Below are positions 47,964-58,846 of a stretch of DNA of 64,000 bases, piece by piece. The position numbers and the translations under genes are program-made. The notes below the pieces were generated by a model. The model was not told the DNA's origin. It was given only the letters and a program-made list of their open reading frames with translations, and did no database searches. The stretch spans positions 6,202,329 through 6,266,328 of the forward strand of contig NC_081550.1 of assembly GCF_901000735.1 (NCBI RefSeq). The letters run 5' to 3'. The stretch is from Corylus avellana (lineage: Eukaryota; Streptophyta; Magnoliopsida; Fagales; Betulaceae). Position 1 is the stretch's first letter, and every line of letters begins with the position of its first letter.

Positions 47964-48216
47964 TGGCCGCTACCCCAATAAATGTTCAAAAGAGAGGGGT
48001 TTTGGCGAGGTTTTTATAGCGTAGCAGCGGGAGATCAGAGGTGGGTAGGGTCAAGTCCAAAGATATGGCGGCCACCCCAAAAAATGTTCACAAGAGGGGT
48101 TTGCCGTTTTGGCGATCTTTTCCCCAAGAAATGTTTACAAGAGAGAAGGGTTTTGGCGATCTTTTTTGTAGAAAAGCGGCGGTTGATGGGAAGCCAGGTA
48201 GGGTCACCCCAGGGAC
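47964..48216. repeat. Degenerate tandem repeat (three units) directly upstream of the RER gene
   Basis: Three diverged units (47964-48056, 48066-48120, 48121-48216). Each carries CCCCAA(T/A/G)AAATGTT and (C/A)AAGAG..GGGTTTTGGCGA-type sequence; the first and third also share GG(T)AGGGTCA near their ends. They begin about 40 bases upstream (gene sense) of the RER start codon, so they cover its 5' UTR and proximal promoter. Confidence 0.7.
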
Positions 48217-48273
48217 GTAAGTTAACGAGGGCGAACTGATGATATGGGAATGAAATTAAGATTAAAATTAAAT

Positions 48274-48280
48274 AAAAAAA
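48274..48280 (-). terminator. RNA polymerase III terminator of tRNA-Ser
   Basis: Seven T on the minus strand, about 8 bases after the tRNA 3' end. A T run of four or more is the standard Pol III stop. Confidence 0.8.
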
Positions 48281-48287
48281 TATTAAA

Positions 48288-48369
48288 CGTCGCCTGAGAG
48301 ATTCGAACTCTCGCGGGGAAACCCCATGTACTTAGCAGGCACACGCCTTAACCACTCGGCCAAAGCGAC
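48288..48369 (-). tRNA. tRNA-Ser (anticodon GCU)
   Basis: On the minus strand it starts GTCGCTTTGGCCGAGTGG, and the acceptor stem pairs GTCGC.. with ..GCGAC. The D arm carries GGCCGAGTGGTTAAGGC (A box). The anticodon loop is CTGCTAA with GCT. The variable arm is long, as type II serine tRNAs require (GGGGTTTCCCC). The T arm reads GAGAGTTCGAATCTCTC (B box). It has 82 nt, no intron and no encoded CCA. All stems look intact, so it should be functional. It decodes AGC/AGU codons. Confidence 0.95.
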
Positions 48370-48424
48370 AGATGATACGTGAGGGACATGATAATAAATA
48401 AATATATGTGGGTGTTTATAGTCC

Positions 48425-48690
48425 CACCTAAACTTTGCTAGGATACAAACTTAAAGAGTAATGATAGAGAGAACACGGGGTGATGCATGCCTGTGTTTTT
48501 TAATATTTTTTAATTATATTTTTTTTCAATCCTAAACTTTGTTAGGATACAAACTTAAGAGTGATGATAGAGAACACAGGCGTGATGCACGCCTGTGTTA
48601 TTTAATATTATTTTAATATTAAAAAATATTAAAAAAACATGGGCGTGCATCACACCTATGTTCTCTCTATCATCACTCCAAACTTAATTA
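48425..48690. repeat. MITE-like inverted repeat with a partial direct duplication of its left arm
   Basis: Right part (about 48560-48678): GAGTGATGATAGAGAACACA, GGCGTGATGCACGCCTGTGT ... GGGCGTGCATCACACC, ATGTTCTCTCTATCATCACT, a good terminal inverted repeat. Left part (about 48432-48510) repeats the left arm in direct orientation: CTTTG(C)TAGGATACAAACTTA, GAGTAATGATAGAGAGAACA, GATGCATGCCTGTGTT. It begins about 55 bases from the tRNA 5' end. Confidence 0.75.
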
Positions 48691-49992
48691 TATATATAGA
48701 GTAATTCCTCCGACTTAATTTTTAGAAGTGTCATATATTTATATATTTTTTTAATATTATGTGCTTCTCATATGCATTTTTTAATAGCATTAATAAAAGC
48801 AAAACATGTGTAAACATGTGTTTTTTGCATTATCAAATTGCACACGATACTTTTAAAGACTTAGCTGGAGGAATTCCTACGATAGAGTTTGTAGAAAATT
48901 TATATTCCAAACAAAATTATCTCCTATATATATATATATATATATTCAATTTGAAAAAACATTATTATCAAATACATTTTTGTTAAAAAAAAAAAAAAAA
49001 AATCACATATTTTTGTAGGAATATTTTGACAAAACAAGTATTTAACTTTTGTAGAGGGTAGAGCTAAAAACAAGATAGGTATTACTCTCTAAACTACTGT
49101 CCAGAGTACCTCTAATCCCCAATAATTAGGAAATCACGATTTGTCTGTATCCAAGAAGTTCAATGAAAAAACTAATTCTCATCAGATAAACGCCTCATCA
49201 TTGTTATTTGAGTTTAAATCCCAATAAACAAAAAGCAAATAAGTCAAAAAAAAATGTCATTTGGCAGAGCCCAAAAGCCAGATTATGCCCATCAACATAG
49301 CCAGCTCTTTCAATCTGGCACCAATGCAGAACATAAATACATAAATACATAAAAACTCTTTAAGTCTTGTATTCATCTTATTTTTCTGCAGTCAAAAATT
49401 TGACATGGCTTGGGGTTCACCAAAAGTTAGATAAAATAATCAGAAGCCCAGTTCATTTGGAAGTTGAGACACAGGTAAACATGAACCTATTCTTATAATG
49501 TTTGACAAACTTACAACTTGATTCACAGTGCTGTACATGTATAAGCACCAAAGAAGAAATTACAAACAAAATATATAACTGTAACTTACTATATTTACTT
49601 GTATGGAGTGGAAAACACACCTGTTTTCCAACTTCAATGGCAAAGCATTTCTTTTCTGATTTTCTGCTCATTCTTTGATGCCTACCAAACCCTGCCTACT
49701 ACCAAAGGTGAAAGAAAACTCTCCCTCCTTACACCAAGAAAAAAAAAACATTAAAAATAAAAATAAAAATGAAGGGGCTCCCATTCTCCTGCCATAGTCC
49801 ATAAACAATTCTGTGGTATCAGGCCAGCACTTTTTTCAGCAGTGTTGTGGAAAGAGTGCCAGATTCAAACAAAGGAAAGAAAAGGAAAATGCAGCCAATT
49901 TAAACATTTTCCTTCCCTTTCCTTCGCACATTCAGAACCAAAGAGAAAGAGACCTGATTACGAATCCCATCTGAGTTTCCTAGTAGTAGCTG
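48691..49992. other. Intergenic, probably including the 3' UTR of the NPH3-like gene
   Basis: AT-rich sequence with poly-A runs (for example 48986-49002) and an (AT)n run at about 48926-48946. The part next to 49993 is probably the 3' UTR of the minus-strand gene. No gene is recognised. Confidence 0.6.
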
Positions 49993-52900
49993 TTAAAACA
50001 AAGAGAAACTTTTCCGGTGTCTGGAGTGACCGGAAGAACGTGCGTGCTCAAGTGATGCTCTTGGAGTAAGTCCAGTGCTTTCAACAGTATCTGGTGGAGC
50101 ATCCGAGGATCGTGGAATAAGCTTGCATCCAAATTTCTTGGCAACCAAACGAGGAGAACTAAGAGAACTATGTGATTTCGTCACCTTTTTCATCTCTTGC
50201 TTTATTTTACCAAATTCTTCCTCAAGTTCCACAACTCTAGACCTCATCTTTTCCATATCAACCTTTAAAACCCGATTCTCCCGTACTACGGTCACCCACC
50301 CATCCCTCTGTACAATCTGGCCTGCCATGTCACCAGGGACAGTCAAAGGAGCTGCAGGGGCACTTTCAGTGTCTAATACATTGAGACAGCCAGCTAGAGC
50401 TGTTCGTAACTGCATCTGCTCAAAGAACAGGACTTGGAGAACGACTCTAAGTGGCAGCCTTTGATTTTGGGATGCATGGGCACATGCATCAATGGATAGT
50501 CTCTGGTAGTCAATGACATTGCAGAGTTCTTCCTTCTCTTTCTCCGAAAGCCAAGGGTGTTCCTGCACAATGCCATTATTAGCCGCTATAAACTGCAATA
50601 ACCAAAAGAAGCTTTGATATTTATTGTTGGTCCAGAAAAACAAACCTTGAAATATATATCCAGTGCTCTGTATAGCCCATCATGAAAAGGTCTTGAAGAT
50701 TCTGGGAGAGCCTCCGCAAGAGAGCGTATCTTTCCTGGTTTCAAATTAACATCAGAAGCAACCTCTGCAATATAGCTGTCTATCAACTTTGCAACTTTTC
50801 TTAATGGTCCAGATGATGGTGATGTTTCCTGCAGGTCGAATGATGATGGAGAAAATGATGTTATCCTTGACTCTGAAGGCATAAAATGATGAACGATCCG
50901 TTCAATACAGTCTGTATCATATAATGTATCAGAATCTGAATAAGTTGGAATCAGAATACCGTCCAGAGTTGCCAGTTCTAGTTGCATTCCTATTCTCCTC
51001 TCTAAAGAGTCCTTGCATTTATGAGTAACACCCAATATCAGAGCAACACGAAGAAGTCCCAGTAAGAAACGGCAAAAAGACTTCCCCTTCTTTTCTGGCA
51101 GGAGCTTCTCAATGCTTTCCAATAGAACCTTTTGATCCACGACAGCAGGTGTCAAGCTAAAACTTGAAACTGTTCTGGTTTTGCCACTTTGTCCACCCTG
51201 CCATCGGCCTAGACCTGGTAGATACTTTCTGGCATAGTACATTGTAGCACCAGCTAGGTTTTCCGGTCTTATACCTCTTGCTTTCATTGTCTTAATAAGT
51301 CCCTCAAACAAAGCAACACTAAGATATGAGATGTCCTCAAACCACCAATCAGATTCTGAACTTCGAATTCGTGCCCCGGTGTTTATTCCGTTCCATAAGA
51401 TGCTTCCACCAGGGCTCTGTAAACTACCATACATCATCATGGGCCATCCAAACAAACTAGGATCCGTACAAACCATCATAGATAGAGTGTTAAAACATTT
51501 GCTCAATATCTGGAGCTTTTCAGCCCTTGGCATGACAGGATCAGAACTTTGAAGAGCCAAAATACAATCTTTCCAGTTGTGAAGTACATTCTTATGGAAG
51601 AAACTTTCTGACTTTGAGATTAAGTTACCTTCTCCATACTCATCTGTCATTTCAAGGTAGTCTGCTGCACAGTACACCATTACTACATTTCTTGATGTCA
51701 ATTCGACGCGGACACCATAGCAGAACTTAACTGCAATAAAGAAAGTGTCAGGACCGCCGGGAAATTCTTCCAGCACTGTGGTGAAAATCTTCTCCCGTGT
51801 ATCGGATTCTTCATATATTTGAGCTATCTTCCCACATTTTGACATGAGAGGAAACTGGAGAGTCATGCATTGTTATTATCTTATCCAAAATAAATGTAAT
51901 CACAATGTAAAGTCTATTCCACATTGATAACATCTTAAATGACAAATAGAGTACAATACACAGAATAAATCTCACAGCTTCAGCTCAAGCGCTTTCTTAT
52001 AAATTATGATATTCAATTGTATTTTTAATACAATCATAAACAAAGATCAAATTAACTGCAAACAATATGCCTAACAGCCTAAGAAATACAACATAGTAAT
52101 CAATGGAATTTATCAGCAAGATGCATACTAATGGCGGTAAATTTCAGAGAATCACCAATATATGGTAATAAGAGGAAGTCATCTCAAGAAACTAACTCCT
52201 ACTGAAAAAAAAAAAAAAAAAAAAAGTTTAACAAAAAGATAAGATCTTAAAGAAAGAATGACTTTACATTGGCCTTCATGAAACAAATGCCTTTATGATG
52301 TTTAGGGAAAATTGCTAAATTGGTCCCTATGGTTTGACCTTGTGCCAAATAAATCCTGGGGTTTCAAAATGAACAAATAATTCCATGTGGTATGCCCATG
52401 TAACAAATAAGTCCCTTTGGTAGGGTCATCATGAAATTACAAATTTACCCTTAAACAATTTTTCTTTGATAAGTAATTGCAAATTCATTAAAAAGTGGAA
52501 TATGTATACATGATGCATACAAGAGAGACACCTAATTAGAAGAAAAAAGATCTAGAAAAACAGGAAAGCTAGAAATGTTGAAATCAAAGGCACCAATTCA
52601 ATGGTAAAAGTGTCTTATAGAATAAAGCCTTTAATTCCACCAATGTCCTCTCACGGTCCTCAAAGCTCCAATCGTTTTTTCTTTTCTTCCAAAGACACTA
52701 CATAAGGCAGGAAGATATAGTCTTCCAAACAACATCAAACTGAAGCCTACTACCTTGCAATTTCCAACAAGTGAAGAGATTGACCGCCTGACTAGGCATA
52801 ACTCAAGTCAGGCTAGTCAGCCCTACACTGTTAAAGATAGTATTCCAAAGAGCACTGGCAATATCACAATGGAATAGAAGATGTCCACTGACTCCCCGTT

Positions 52901-55900
52901 TTTCTTACACATGTAGTACCAATCAACTACAATAATATGCCATTAACTTAAATTTTCATGGTGAGGATCTTCCTTAATGCAGCCGACCAAATAAAGAACG
53001 CCACTCCCAAGGGAACCAAATTTTGCCAAATACTCCTCCAAGGGAAATGAGAACTATCTTGGGGAACAAGGATATTGTAGTATGATCTAACATTGAACAA
53101 CCATCTCTTAGAAGGTATCCAACAAATCTTGTCTTCACCACCCGGTTTCAATGTGAGAGAATACAACAAATTGAAGAACGAGCAAAATGAATCCACTTCC
53201 CAATTCTGAGCCACTCTAAGAAATAACCTTTCATTGATAAGAGGCACTAGAAAGCTCCAAATGGTCTGGCAAGGCAACTTTCTTAAACAAGCAATGTTGA
53301 ACAAGTCCAAAAAAGCTATCCCCACACCATACGCATTCCAAATCTAATTTTAGAGTCGTCACCCACTTCAAATCTAGTATGACTAGAAAGCTCCCCCAAC
53401 CCTTCCTGATATTTTTCCAAAGCTCCACCCCATACGACCCATAGACCTCATTTGAATACCACTCACCTCACGCACTGCAGTATTTAGAATCCACAACCAC
53501 ACTTCATAAGCCCGCCCCGCCCCCCCCTCTCATTAGCATACACCAAAGCCATTCCCCAAAAGAGCTCGGTTGAACACAAGTAAATTCTAGACCCCTAACC
53601 CTTATTTAGAGACTGAAGTACACACCTTAAGCCAACTAACCAAGCGGAATTTGCACACTTCACCAATACCACCCCACAAAAAATCCTACCGCAACTTTTC
53701 TATGCGATTGGCAACACCAACCGCGAGGGAACAAAAAGACATGTACGCAGAATAGATAAGGTGCTTTTAATCAATGTACTCTCCACCCTTTGATAAGTAC
53801 ACCCTCCTCCATCCAATGCCGCTCTATCTTCGCTTCCAAGGGAAGACTTAAGTATTTTATAGGCTAAAAAGATACCCTGCAACCCAAAATGCTAGCCAAA
53901 CCTTCAACATTAATCACATAGCCCCAAAGGGGGCCAACTTTCATTTAGCAACGTTAATCCTCAAACCTGAAACCACTTCAAAGCATAAAAACAAACGCCG
54001 CAAGTTACGAAGATGATATGAATTTACCCCACAAAATATCAAGGTGACATCCGCAAACAAAAGGTGAGAAATATTGATGGCACCACCACTCCTTAGACCC
54101 CATTGAGAATCCTAATAAAAGACCCCCATTCACTATAGTAGAACTCATTTTCCTTAACGACTCCATAACAATAACGAACAAAAAGAGAGACAATGGGCCT
54201 CACTCGTGCGTGCATGTGCATGCATCAAATATGGACAAAAAGGAAACCTGAAGATCTGCTCAAACCAGTGGATTGCAAGTTTTAACATGGAGGGAGATGA
54301 TGGAATAACTTCTAACATAATCATATTTGGCAAAAGTCCAACCTGAAAGATATCTGAAAGGCCAATTAGATTAATTTTTCAAAATGGTCAACATTTTCAG
54401 AAGTTATGATAAGGTTGAATTCGTTTCATTGAATCTGGGAGCCTATCCTAAATCCAAACACTTATAAAGGTTTGAAAGCATTTGGAATTCATGTATTTAT
54501 TTATTCACTTATTTTTGGAAATGCAACCCCAAACAAAATTGTTGCAGCACGTTTGAGAGGGTTGGAACTTGGAAGTAAAGGTCAATATGCCAGTCCTGCC
54601 TTCTCTGAGTAGATTTCTTGATTGTCAATATAATGTAAAGTTCGAAATATGTTTCTCAATAGTCTAAATCAAGCGGTATAAGATGTCAATAACTCTACGA
54701 TTGACATCTCACTAAGATCAATAAATATAGACAAAACAATCCAACATTTGGGGTTGTTGAAGAGGCTTAAATGTAATATTAAGTGCCCTTGATCTACCCA
54801 AAACAAAACTCATTGAGAGAGAGAAAGAGAGGTAGTATTTTTTTTTGTCCTTTTCCTTATAATAAGAATCATAAAAATCCATGATCAAACTGTAAAGCTG
54901 TTATCTGGATGCGCAGATTAAGTCAGCCCTATAGAAATACCTTAAAATTTGAATTCTGTATACCTGATATAAATAGTTTTTTTCAAAGAATTTCCTACTG
55001 TTACTAAACTCTTCCCTTAATATCAATCATACACAAGTTTCTCATGTCTGTAATTGATCATGATCTTTCACCTTATTAGTGCAAAAAGGGCAAAATCTCT
55101 TTTAAATGCGGAGTCAGGCTAAGAATCTAAAGGGATAGCTGTAAGGCTATTGATGCTGATAGATGCACAAATATGAATCACTCTGGTCTGTGATGGGAAT
55201 GATTTCTGCCAGACGAATTCGTCAGTCCCTGCTTGAGACTCCCAAAGCCCCAAAACTTGATAAGCAAAAATTGATAAGGGGTGGAGAACGAAGGGTTGTA
55301 CAACAAAACCAACGGACACAGCAGATGCTTAAACAAATAGGGTAAAAGGCAATTTCTCATCAAAATTTGATTTTGATAGAAGATCCAAAAAAATATTCAC
55401 CTGTGGCATAAAACTTCAACTCCAACAAAGAAAGCTCAGTTGTATAGGAGAAAGACTAATCTTAAATCCCTTTATACTCTAACAAGAACGTTAAATTCTC
55501 TGCAATTCCAGAACTCCCTTAATACATATAGGTCTCAAAAACAACTTATAGTAGCTTATTAACACACGATATTCAGGCCAGCATCATTAGTAAGAAAGAC
55601 TAAAACTTCAACAGATACCTTGTGAAGATGGAAGTTTACACTCTCGACCACTACAGTGATATCACTCGGCAATCCAGCATTGCAGAACCTGCCGAGCCCA
55701 TAAAAACCACCAAAATTATCAACAAAAAACACATATAGGTATTTTATTCTTTATGTTCTTCTAAAGGACCTTGTTTAAAACCAGTAATAGAATTTTTGAA
55801 GCTATAAATTCAAGGCTTTAAAAGGTTATAAATTCCAGGACCCAGTAAAGGAAGATAAATAAGAAACAAAACAAAACTTAAAAATTCTACCAAAAAATTG

Positions 55901-55993
55901 GCAAACAAAAGCTTAAAAGAAATGGGTTTGTGTATGTGACTACCAGTCATTGCCTTCTCGATAAAACTCAGAGACCTTTCTTGCTGGAGCCAT
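49993..55993 (-). CDS. BTB/POZ-NPH3 family protein (likely CUL3 substrate adaptor)
   Basis: Four exons 5'->3': 55993-55944, 55688-55619, 51854-50646, 50562-49993. Junctions are GT-AG and in phase; the product is 632 residues, normal for the family. It starts MAPARKVSEFYREGNDWFCN, with a BTB domain at about 24-125 (SDITVVVESVNFHLHKFPLM, SKCGKIAQIYEE, FCYGVRVELTSRNV). The NPH3 domain follows (DWWFEDISYLSV, ARKYLPGLGRW, LPEKKGKSFCRFLLGLLRVA, HFMPSES, PESSRPFHDGLYRALDIYFK, EHPWLSEKEKEELCNVIDYQ, RLPLRVVLQVLFFEQ), then a coiled coil (EKMRSRVVELEEEFGKIKQE). Family members such as NPH3 act with CUL3 ligases at the plasma membrane in phototropic and auxin signalling. The tail ends SRHRKSFSLF, with Ser third from last, the place of the 14-3-3 site in NPH3. 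It is closest in my memory to At3g08570-type proteins. Intron 2 (3.8 kb) carries a LINE. Confidence 0.92.
52300..52457. repeat. Single arm of a long-terminal-inverted-repeat MITE
   Basis: Reads TTAGGGAAAATTGCTAAATT, GGTCCCTATGGTTTG, AATAAATCCTGGGGTTTC and TTACAAATTTACCCTT, the style of arm seen in the two-armed elements at 56575 and 58471. No matching second arm was found nearby; the sequence passes directly into the LINE tail. Confidence 0.5.
52458..54215 (-). mobile_element. 5'-truncated LINE in intron 2 of the NPH3-like gene, same strand as the gene
   Basis: On the minus strand it begins in the reverse-transcriptase region (SLFLFVIVMESLRKMSST), continues to a zinc-finger tail (SFCSFFNLLYSLTLKPGG, NVRSYYNILVPQD, WRSIWQNLVPLGVAFFIW), and ends in a 3' tail with ATTACTTATCAAAGAAAAA. 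Stops and frameshifts show it is dead. It belongs to the same family as the LINEs in the PTM-like and alpha-adaptin genes. Confidence 0.8.
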
Positions 55994-56574
55994 GGCTGAG
56001 CGGAAGGAGAGGCCTTCTCTCTCTCTCTCTCTCTACAAAGCCCAAGTCTTCATTTTTGGTTGGTGACCCAAAAATTATTCCTCTATTAAAAAAAGGAACA
56101 AAAGATGCCAACAAGGAACAGAGATGGAACCGAGTCCCACCGAGTCAACTGGGGCCGTGACGGCAACAGTGGGCCTTTACAGCTAGGAAGTGTCCGTGCC
56201 AATCAAAATAATAAACCAAACAACTCTTTTGGGATTTGTTTGTGCCACAGAAAAAGATTGCACAGATCACGACACCAAGCCGGCCCGGCAAAAGGTGCGT
56301 TTAACGTTGGTGGTGTAAAAAGCAGTGTGTTTTATGGATAACTAAGCAGAAGCCGGTAAGGGGCTCAGCTTTTCATTTTCAAACAAAAGTGGGTGTGGAA
56401 GAGGATTTTAATTTGGTGCAATACTTAAGGTGGTATTGTCCGAGTGTAGTAGATTCCTTTTTTTTTTTTCTTTTTTTTTTTTTGTGTGTGTAAAGTAAGT
56501 GACTTTTAAGTGTTTATTTGTAGGGGCAGCCGAATTACTATTTTTGAGTCATTCAAGCACTTCCAAATAATAGT
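55994..56574 (-). promoter_or_regulatory. Upstream region of the NPH3-like gene
   Basis: It begins with a (GA)n run in gene sense (56011-56036), about 20-45 bases before the start codon, so probably in the 5' UTR. Further on are a T-rich tract (56457-56483) and no gene. The promoter call is by position. Confidence 0.45.
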
Positions 56575-56955
56575 TTGGGAAAATTTCATTGAAAACTCTT
56601 GAACTTTCACCCGATTTGATAAATTTTCTTAAACTTTAAAATCTCTTAATTTAGTCTCCTAAACTTTCAATTGCTCTCAATTTGGACCCCTCTGTCAGAT
56701 TTTAAACGTTACATGACATTTATACCCCTGACTTTTGTATAAAATTTCAACTTTCAAAACATTTAAAAAAAAAAAAAAAAAAACAAAAATCAGGGATATT
56801 TTGGTCCTTTTTTGTATTTTTAACGGCTAAAATTGATGGATGGGTCAAAATTGAGAGCAATTGAAAATTTAGGGGACTAAATTAAGAGATTTTGAAATTT
56901 ATGAGATATTTCAAAACGGGTGGATGTTCGGGAGTCTTCAGTAAAGTTTTTCCTA
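56575..56955. repeat. MITE with long terminal inverted repeats (about 380 bp)
   Basis: The left arm has ACTCTTGAACTTTCACCCG, AATCTCTTAATTTAGTC and TTCAATTGCTCTCAATTT. The right arm mirrors it with AAATTGAGAGCAATTGAAAA, GACTAAATTAAGAGATTT and CGGGTGGATGTTCGGGAGT. Arms are over 120 bp, with a poly-A centre. It is non-coding. Confidence 0.8.
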
Positions 56956-57077
56956 ATAGTTATAAAGTGATACACCGTAACCATCTTTAAACTTATTGAA
57001 GGTGATAATAATCACTTCCGAATTGGCCATGAGGTTGTTGTACCACTTCTTCTGAAACCCCTCGAAGTGGCCACCTT

Positions 57078-57395
57078 AAAGGCTCTAGAGTGGTGCAACC
57101 CCTGACCACTACCCGACAAGTGCTAACCTTTTTTTAAAAAAAAAAAGAAAAAGAAAAAAGAAAAAAAAAGTAGGGTTACAAATTGGACAATTGGTTTGAA
57201 ATGAACAGTCCAAATGAAATATATTTCGGGGTGCAATACCTAACTTAAAGGCTTAGGAGTGGTGCAACCCCCGACCGCTACTCGATAGACATGTGCTAAT
57301 CACTTATTTTTTAAAATTTTGTAGCGCATTGGATGATTCATTTTAAATAAACGGTCCAAATAAAATATATTTTGTGGTGCAGTACCTAAAGTGTG
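57078..57395. repeat. Diverged tandem repeat (two units, about 170 and 147 bp)
   Basis: Both units run GGCT(C)TAG(G)AGTGGTGCAAC, CCC(C/T)GACC(G/A)CTAC, GTGCTAA, a low-complexity stretch, AACAGTCCAAATGAAATATA or AACGGTCCAAATAAAATATA, and GGGGTGCAATACCTAA or GTGGTGCAGTACCTAA. The second unit follows the first directly, at about 57249. Confidence 0.75.
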
Positions 57396-57906
57396 TCACC
57401 GGATCTTGGTCCGTGAAGGACGGGGTTCAAGGAAAGCTTGTGCAAGGGCTGTGAGTTTTAGCCGGCCGAGGAATGATGGGTAATTATAAGGAACCAGCCG
57501 AGAAATGATGTTTGTCTCACGCTTTTTGTCAAACACCTTGGTGCAATCATGGTTTCAAACCGCGTGGGCAAAGGATTAAGTTAGACGACTACTAAAAGAA
57601 GAAATAAATGAAATAGATTTGGGACTTCATAATTGAACTTTTTATCTATGATATATTTTGGGAAAAGAGGTAAAAATTAATATTTTTAATAAATCACATG
57701 ATTTTATATGTATTTTTAAAAATGAAAATTATGAGCATTTTAATACATGTCAATTTAAAAAAATTAAATCTAATTTTTTTTTTAAAAAAAAAAAAACTTT
57801 ATTTATCGACTTTTGCACGAAATGCATAAGCTAGAAATAGAATAAAAAAAATTCTTTTTTTTTTTTTTGGCACCTATAAAAATATATATAGAATAAGGAA
57901 AATGAT

Positions 57907-58078
57907 TAAGGCACAACTTAAACTCAACTCTGACCTAACTTTTTTCTTAAGTTTTTTTTTTTTAAAAAAAAAAAAAACTACTTATTGAGGAGAGCGAGAG
58001 AGCCTTAAACTAGAGAGAGATAGAAATTTGGTTTAGAAGTTAGGTTAAAGTTGGGCTTAAGTTATGTCTGTATCACAC
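57907..58078. repeat. Inverted-repeat element (about 170 bp)
   Basis: The left arm GGCACAACTTAAACTCAAC, TCTGACCTAACTT is mirrored by GAAGTTAGGTTAAAGTTGGG and CTTAAGTTATGTC. The centre has a T run meeting an A run and a GAGAG-rich stretch. It is MITE-like and non-coding. Confidence 0.7.
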
Positions 58079-58470
58079 CTTATAGAATAAACAAATAACA
58101 TGTATGTTTGTTAATGTGTTTTTTATTTTTGTTTGAAAAAATGTTCAAGTGTGACGTAAAGGTGAAATTATTTTTGTATTCTTATGAGTTTTTGTGTTTT
58201 TAGTTATTTGTTAATATTTTTGTTTGAGAAAAAAAAAAAAAACACAAAAAGCAAAACAAAAGGTGAAAAACATATCATCAATTTGGTAATGTTTTGAGAA
58301 GTGCTTTGGATTTTGGATTTTGAAAAGAGTTTTTTTTTTAAAAAAAAAAGGTAAAAATTGAGAATTGATTTGGTAGGGCCGACATTTGTAAAAGAAGCGT
58401 TGAATGTGGAGTCCACTAACAAAAAATCGTTTGGTAAAAGTTTGATAAGTGTTTCGAAAAATAAAAAATA
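58079..58470. other. AT-rich intergenic sequence, no gene seen
   Basis: Several T/A homopolymers and no supported gene. The small minus-strand frame at 58204-58422 crosses homopolymers and has no recognisable product. Confidence 0.6.
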
Positions 58471-58846
58471 GGGTAAAGTCTATTTTAACTCCTTCAAACT
58501 ATCACTCTATTGATAATTTACCCTTTAAATTATCAATTGCGATAATTTACCCCCACAAACTACCAAAACAATGACAATGTACCCCCAATTTTTTTAAAAT
58601 GACAAAATTACCCTTACTAAAATAAAAACAAAAATACTAAAATTTATTTATTTTTTTCAAATTTTAAAAGCAATTTTGTCTTATTGAAAATCTTATAGGG
58701 GTAATTTTGTCATTTTGCTAGCATTGGGGGGTACATTGTCATTGTTTTAGTAATTTGGGACATAAATTGTCATAATTGATAGTTTGAGGGGTAGATTGTC
58801 ATTGTGGTGATAGTTTGAGGGGGTTAAGTGGACTTTAGCTTAAAAA
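58471..58846. repeat. MITE with long terminal inverted repeats (about 375 bp)
   Basis: The left arm has CTATCACTCTATTGATAATT, TAAATTATCAATTGCGATAA and CAAAACAATGACAATGTACC. The right arm has GTACATTGTCATTGTTTT, GACATAAATTGTCATAATTG and TGATAGTTTGAGGGG. Outer ends are GGGTAAAGTCTATTTTAACT and TTAAGTGGACTTTAGCTT. It is the same structural type as 56575-56955 but differs in sequence. Confidence 0.8.

Noticed and set aside
50075..50464. Plus-strand 129-residue frame over the NPH3-like last exon
   Set aside because: Shadow of a conserved exon on the minus strand.
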